Source: Candidatus Zixiibacteriota bacterium
GTDB lineage: Bacteria > Zixibacteria > MSB-5A5 > UBA10806 > 4484-95
Assembly: GCA_024231855.1 (NCBI GenBank)
Contig: JAAEQD010000123.1
Location: 1 to 34,392 of the forward strand
Direction of reading: 5' to 3'
Length of the DNA: 34,392 nt
The stretch's first letter is position 1. Each line of letters starts with the position of its first letter. This document shows, in pieces, positions 30,612 through 34,392 of the stretch. The notes under the pieces were generated by a model. That model saw nothing but the letters and a program-made list of their open reading frames with translations, made no database searches and was not told the DNA's origin. A program made the translations under genes and the position numbers.

Positions 30612-32639
30612 ATGAGAAACTTTATTACGTTTTTAATCTCTCTGTTTTTTGCATTTACATTTACATCCTTAGCCTCGGCCCAGCCAACTAAAACCATGCC
30701 GCCGAGACATTACAATTTCCCATTGGGTAATGAGATTTCCCCTGATACTCCTGTTTATCCTTACAATCATGACGTATCCTCTCATCTAACTCGACCCGTA
30801 GGTTATACTTATTGGGACGTACAAAGTATAGGCTCATCGGGAAACCGTATTGCTTATTGTGATGATGGCACCAAATATCTTACCTGGACAAATTTAGTGG
30901 CTTGGCCATATCCGCCGGCGCCAAGGCATGTATACTATAATTGGTGCGATTATAACGGAAATTGGATATCTCCGGAGGAAGGTTCACAAGTTAGCGAAAA
31001 CTCATACTCGGGGTTTCCATCTATTGATTGTATGGGTGGCAACATTGGTGTAATCGCGTACCATAAATACGGTGGAGGCGGACCCAATGGGATTTTTGTA
31101 TCGATTGAATGGGATCCGCCCGGCATGGGCTTTTTCAGTCATTATACCGTGCCTAACGAGATATACCCTCAAAACGATAATTTCCCCGGTCTCTGCTATT
31201 GGCCGCAGGTGGCCGTAGACCGTAATGATAATATTCATATCATTATGCATGAGAAAACAGATATCGGACCATTTAGAATCGCTTACACCAGGTCCGAAGA
31301 CGGCGGCGTCTCCTGGCTGCCACCTGAGGTGATTGGCACTTGCTCTGTGATTGGCGCGGTTATCGAGGCGTCGGATGTATCTGACAGGGTCGTGATCGCC
31401 TGGCCCAAACCATATGATCGATTTTCCCAATGGCATAATGATATTGTCTACGTTGCTTCAGATGACGGACTTACCTGGGATTTTGTAAACGATATCGTAA
31501 ACGTGACAAATTACGCGGATGATAATGACTCGCTATGGGCGTATTGCGATATCGATATGCGAATTGATCCTTCCTTGAATATTATCTGGAACGCTCAATG
31601 GGTAACCGACGCCGGAGTTTATTGGCGTACTTATCTGTTTCATTACAGCGATAGAAATAGTAGCATAAGCGAAATTTGCCATCACCCCGATTCGTTGTAT
31701 ACCGATATTTGCGGGGCCTGGAATCGACCTGTTTGTAAGATGAATATATCAACCGTCTCACCCAGCAACGCGTTGATAGCCTGTTGGACTCAGTTCGACA
31801 CATCGGATGTCTCAGCCGGCGGCTTCGGCAACGGCGATATCTATTACGCTGTTTCTCATGATGGCAATCGATGGAATTGGCTGGGAAACATGACTCAGAC
31901 TCCTTCTCCCGGTTGTTTTCCGGGTGAATGCCGCAGTGAAAATTACGCGTCGATGGTTAAAGTGGCATATGATTCCCTGCAGTTGTTTTGTATTGAGGAT
32001 AAAGACGCCGGAGGCATTATAATGGAAGAAGGAGCGGCCACCGAAAATCCTGTTTTACTCTTAAACGAATGGATTATCGGCGTAAATGAAATAAGCGAAT
32101 TGTTAGGGTATGTCACGGAAATCGATGGTGAAACGCCAATAGAAAACGTAATGATTCGAGTGTTACTATCGGATATGGAAGTAGGAAGAGATTCCACTGA
32201 TAATTTAGGAAATGTTTCAATCATTATGTACTTCGGTCGTTACAGCGTTGAGGCCTCTAAGGAGGGATACCAAACTGAAATTGCTCATGACGTGGTGGTT
32301 CCCTGGTACATCCCCGGAACCGTCAGCTTTCAACTCGAACGCGCAGTCGATATCGATGATGAATCACCTCTTCCCCATATGTTTCGCCTCGATCAAAACT
32401 ACCCCAATCCGTTCAACGCTTCGACAACAATCTCGTTCAGCCTGAAAGATAGCGGTCCGGTTAAACTTGATATTTTCGATATCACCGGTTTGCTGGTGAC
32501 AACGCTTATCGATAAGTATCTGCCAACCGGTGAATATGATCTAATATGGAACGCGAAGGAATTCTCATCCGGTATTTATATATTCAAACTGACATCCGGC
32601 GGTAATATGCTGGTGAAAAAAGCAGTGCTGGTTAAATAG
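30612..32639 (+). CDS. Secreted Asp-box (sialidase-like propeller) protein with carboxypeptidase-regulatory-like and sorting domains
   Basis: The start is the ATG at 30,612, with GAGGG upstream; it gives 675 aa. A signal peptide (MRNFITFLISLFFAFTFTSL then ASAQ) is followed by a ~450-residue propeller-like part holding Asp-boxes: TRSEDGGVSWLPP, VASDDGLTWDFV and SHDGNRWNWLG. These mark sialidase- or BNR-type folds but do not prove sialidase activity; the catalytic Arg triad and FRIP motif are not evident. A carboxypeptidase-regulatory-like domain follows (LLGYVTEIDGETPIENVMIR to GYQTEIAHDVVV). The end is a sorting domain: QNYPNPFNASTTISFSLK, then DIFDITGLLVTTLID, then SSGIYIFKLTSGG and the final VLVK. 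It is the first of two tandem paralogues, 20 bp apart. Confidence 0.86.
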   Translation: MRNFITFLISLFFAFTFTSLASAQPTKTMPPRHYNFPLGNEISPDTPVYPYNHDVSSHLTRPVGYTYWDVQSIGSSGNRIAYCDDGTKYLTWTNLVAWPYPPAPRHVYYNWCDYNGNWISPEEGSQVSENSYSGFPSIDCMGGNIGVIAYHKYGGGGPNGIFVSIEWDPPGMGFFSHYTVPNEIYPQNDNFPGLCYWPQVAVDRNDNIHIIMHEKTDIGPFRIAYTRSEDGGVSWLPPEVIGTCSVIGAVIEASDVSDRVVIAWPKPYDRFSQWHNDIVYVASDDGLTWDFVNDIVNVTNYADDNDSLWAYCDIDMRIDPSLNIIWNAQWVTDAGVYWRTYLFHYSDRNSSISEICHHPDSLYTDICGAWNRPVCKMNISTVSPSNALIACWTQFDTSDVSAGGFGNGDIYYAVSHDGNRWNWLGNMTQTPSPGCFPGECRSENYASMVKVAYDSLQLFCIEDKDAGGIIMEEGAATENPVLLLNEWIIGVNEISELLGYVTEIDGETPIENVMIRVLLSDMEVGRDSTDNLGNVSIIMYFGRYSVEASKEGYQTEIAHDVVVPWYIPGTVSFQLERAVDIDDESPLPHMFRLDQNYPNPFNASTTISFSLKDSGPVKLDIFDITGLLVTTLIDKYLPTGEYDLIWNAKEFSSGIYIFKLTSGGNMLVKKAVLVK

Positions 32640-32659
32640 AATATGGTAATATTTTTGTG

Positions 32660-34392
32660 ATGAAAAATGTGATAATTATTAGCATTATACTTTTAATGAT
32701 GGCATCTAACGCATCGGCACAACCGTCCAAAACCATGCCGATGGTTGAGTATCCTCTGCCAATCGGGACAGACATATTGCCGGATGGTCCACACTATCCT
32801 TACATCCCGGAAACCGCAACTGATATAATACAACTTGGTTTAACATATAACGATATGCAATCGTTCGGCGCATCGGGAGACAGGATCGCGTTTTGCGATG
32901 ACGGCAGTGTATATTGCTGCTGGACGAATTTATCGGGCTGGCCCTATCCGCCATCTAATAATGGCGCCTGGTACGCTTTGATTGACCCATCAGGAAATAT
33001 CTCGAATAGTGGACCGATAGATTCATCCGGTAATACGAGTTATCCCAAGCTTGATATAATGAGCGATAATCGTGGGGCGTTCGCTTATGGATTATCTGGT
33101 GAGGTTGATCCTCCTCAGATAAAAGTCGCCTATGAATGGAATCCGCCTGGCATAGGAATATTTGATTATTTTGTTGTACCCAATGAATTGTTTCCGCAAA
33201 CTTCTGATAGCTCCGGAATATGTTATTGGCCGAATATAACTGTTGATCGCAATGATAATGTTCACCTTGTAGCAACCGAATATGCCGACCGAAGACTTAT
33301 GAGATTGGGATACGCGCGATCCGATAATCGCGGACTAAGCAGAACAACGTTTACGCTGGTCGATACCGTTATGGTACCGGGCGCAATCCTAGATGCATCG
33401 CCTGTATCTGACAGAGTTGTTCTGGCCTACGCTAAAACACAGGACACTACGACACAATGGTATAATGATATCGTCTATTACGTATCTGATGATGGCGAAA
33501 CCTGGGATTGGCGATACGGCGAGGTTAATATCACTAACTACGGTACGGATGACGATTCGCTCTGGGCTTATACCGATCTGGACGTTATCATTGACTATAA
33601 CGATTACATCCATCTGATCTGGACCGCTCAATGGGTAGTTCCTGAGGGGATTTATTATCGGACGCAGCTTTTCCATTATAGTGAGGAAACCGAGGAAATA
33701 ACCGAGATATGTCATCATCCCGACTCTCTCTGGATAAGCATATCCGGCGCCTGGAACAGGCCAATATGTAAAATGAGTCTTGGCCTCGATGGACCGTATA
33801 ATGGGCTGACAGCTGCCTGGACGCAATTCGATACCACTGATGTTTCAGCCGGTGGCTATGGTAACGGTGATATTTATATTTCTTTTAGTTATGACGGCGG
33901 ATCGGATTGGGATTCTCCATTAAATATAACTGAATCTCATACGCCCGGTTGCTTTCCCGGTGATTGTAACAGTGAGCACTTTGTTTCATTAGCTGACAGC
34001 AATGATTATTACCTGCATTTAACCTATATACAGGATAAAGATGCCGGAAGCGTATTTATGGAAGAAGGAGCAGCCACGGAAAATCCGGTGATCTACGAGG
34101 AATACACATGGTGGGCAGCCGGAATCGACAATGATGTTGAAATACCGGAAAACATCACCCTCGACCAAAACTACCCCAACCCGTTCAACGCTTCGACTAA
34201 TATCTCATTCAGCCTCAAAGACAACGGCCCGGTCAGGCTGGAAATATTCGATATCACCGGTTCGCTGGTGGCAACGCTTATCGACAAGCATATGCCAATC
34301 GGCGATTATGATATAAATTGGAACGCGGAAGATTGCGCCTCAGGTACATACATATACAAACTGACATCGGGCGGGAATACATCGGTGCAGAA
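32660..34392 (+). CDS. Second secreted Asp-box/sorting-domain paralogue, cut by the window end
   Basis: The ATG at 32,660 opens a frame that stays open to the last base (about 577 codons seen). The ribosome-binding site is weak; translation may depend on the gene 20 bp upstream. The signal peptide is MKNVIIISIILLMMASNASA. It aligns with the preceding protein from the mature N-terminus: both begin QP-x-KTMP, share C-D-D-G-x-x-Y and WTNL-x-x-WPYPP, VDRNDN, and SGAW/CGAWNRP. Asp-boxes are partly kept: VSDDGETWDW and SYDGGSDWDSP, while the first is changed (ARSDNRGLSRTTF). Unlike its neighbour it lacks the carboxypeptidase-regulatory-like domain: the sorting domain (LDQNYPNPFNASTNISFSLK) follows directly after about 490 residues. 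The end of the domain lies outside the window. Confidence 0.85.
   Translation, partial: MKNVIIISIILLMMASNASAQPSKTMPMVEYPLPIGTDILPDGPHYPYIPETATDIIQLGLTYNDMQSFGASGDRIAFCDDGSVYCCWTNLSGWPYPPSNNGAWYALIDPSGNISNSGPIDSSGNTSYPKLDIMSDNRGAFAYGLSGEVDPPQIKVAYEWNPPGIGIFDYFVVPNELFPQTSDSSGICYWPNITVDRNDNVHLVATEYADRRLMRLGYARSDNRGLSRTTFTLVDTVMVPGAILDASPVSDRVVLAYAKTQDTTTQWYNDIVYYVSDDGETWDWRYGEVNITNYGTDDDSLWAYTDLDVIIDYNDYIHLIWTAQWVVPEGIYYRTQLFHYSEETEEITEICHHPDSLWISISGAWNRPICKMSLGLDGPYNGLTAAWTQFDTTDVSAGGYGNGDIYISFSYDGGSDWDSPLNITESHTPGCFPGDCNSEHFVSLADSNDYYLHLTYIQDKDAGSVFMEEGAATENPVIYEEYTWWAAGIDNDVEIPENITLDQNYPNPFNASTNISFSLKDNGPVRLEIFDITGSLVATLIDKHMPIGDYDINWNAEDCASGTYIYKLTSGGNTSVQ

Noticed and set aside
1..34392. 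CRISPR array, tRNA, rRNA or insertion sequence
   Set aside because: I saw no regularly spaced direct repeats, no tRNA-like cloverleaf with the T-loop sequence, no rRNA-like stretch and no transposase-like protein. A computed scan could still find a tRNA I missed.
30612..34392. Calling the Asp-box proteins sialidases
   Set aside because: Asp-boxes occur in many propellers. The catalytic arginine triad, Tyr/Glu pair and FRIP motif are not evident, so only the fold is proposed.

Overview
The window looks like chromosomal DNA of an uncultured Gram-negative bacterium of the FCB group. Candidate phylum Zixibacteria or a close relative is my best guess. This rests on three things: secreted proteins ending in a type IX-like C-terminal sorting domain (QNYPNPFNA core, ...KMLLVK end), moderate GC with AT-rich intergenic DNA, and many dispersed palindromic intergenic repeats. 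The taxonomy is inference; no rRNA or tRNA gene is visible.

Left part (1-14,035). The window opens inside a chimeric reading frame that joins a phage major-capsid-like segment to the last strands of a sorting domain. A 721-aa secreted sorting-domain protein follows. After it come mostly single genes on both strands: a GT4 glycosyltransferase, a DinB-like protein, a membrane-anchored metallo-beta-lactamase-fold hydrolase, a sugar-transfer-type ATP-grasp protein, a secreted basic protein with an internal duplication and an apparent ACG start, an anchored flavodoxin, two HEAT-like proteins, a stand-alone receiver protein, a small outer-membrane beta-barrel, and a yeeE-tusA sulfur-uptake pair whose transporter lacks an in-frame ATG/GTG/TTG at the expected start.

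Middle (14,035-18,427). This is a sparse accessory stretch. A lipoprotein, a GNAT acetyltransferase and a very AT-rich orphan membrane protein are separated by three mosaic copies of a GC-rich repeat family and, on the right, by an inverted pair of REP-like palindromes and a long C-tract.

Core block (18,428-28,742). Thirteen tightly packed plus-strand genes read as one transcription unit: yebC, ruvC, ruvA, ruvB, DUF2905, queA, ispD, ispF, dedA, ddl, a HAD hydrolase, an M42 aminopeptidase and cysS. It has a near-consensus promoter before yebC and a strong intrinsic terminator after cysS. The genes combine Holliday-junction processing, queuosine tRNA modification, isoprenoid and peptidoglycan precursor synthesis and cysteinyl-tRNA synthesis.

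Right part (28,743-34,392). A 74-aa four-cysteine protein and a TPR protein precede two tandem secreted paralogues with Asp-box (sialidase-like propeller) motifs and sorting domains. The second runs off the window.

No CRISPR array, insertion sequence or complete prophage is visible. The observations most worth checking are the capsid/sorting-domain chimera, the two genes with apparently lost start codons, the mosaic repeat family, and a recurrent promoter form with a 16-bp spacer.
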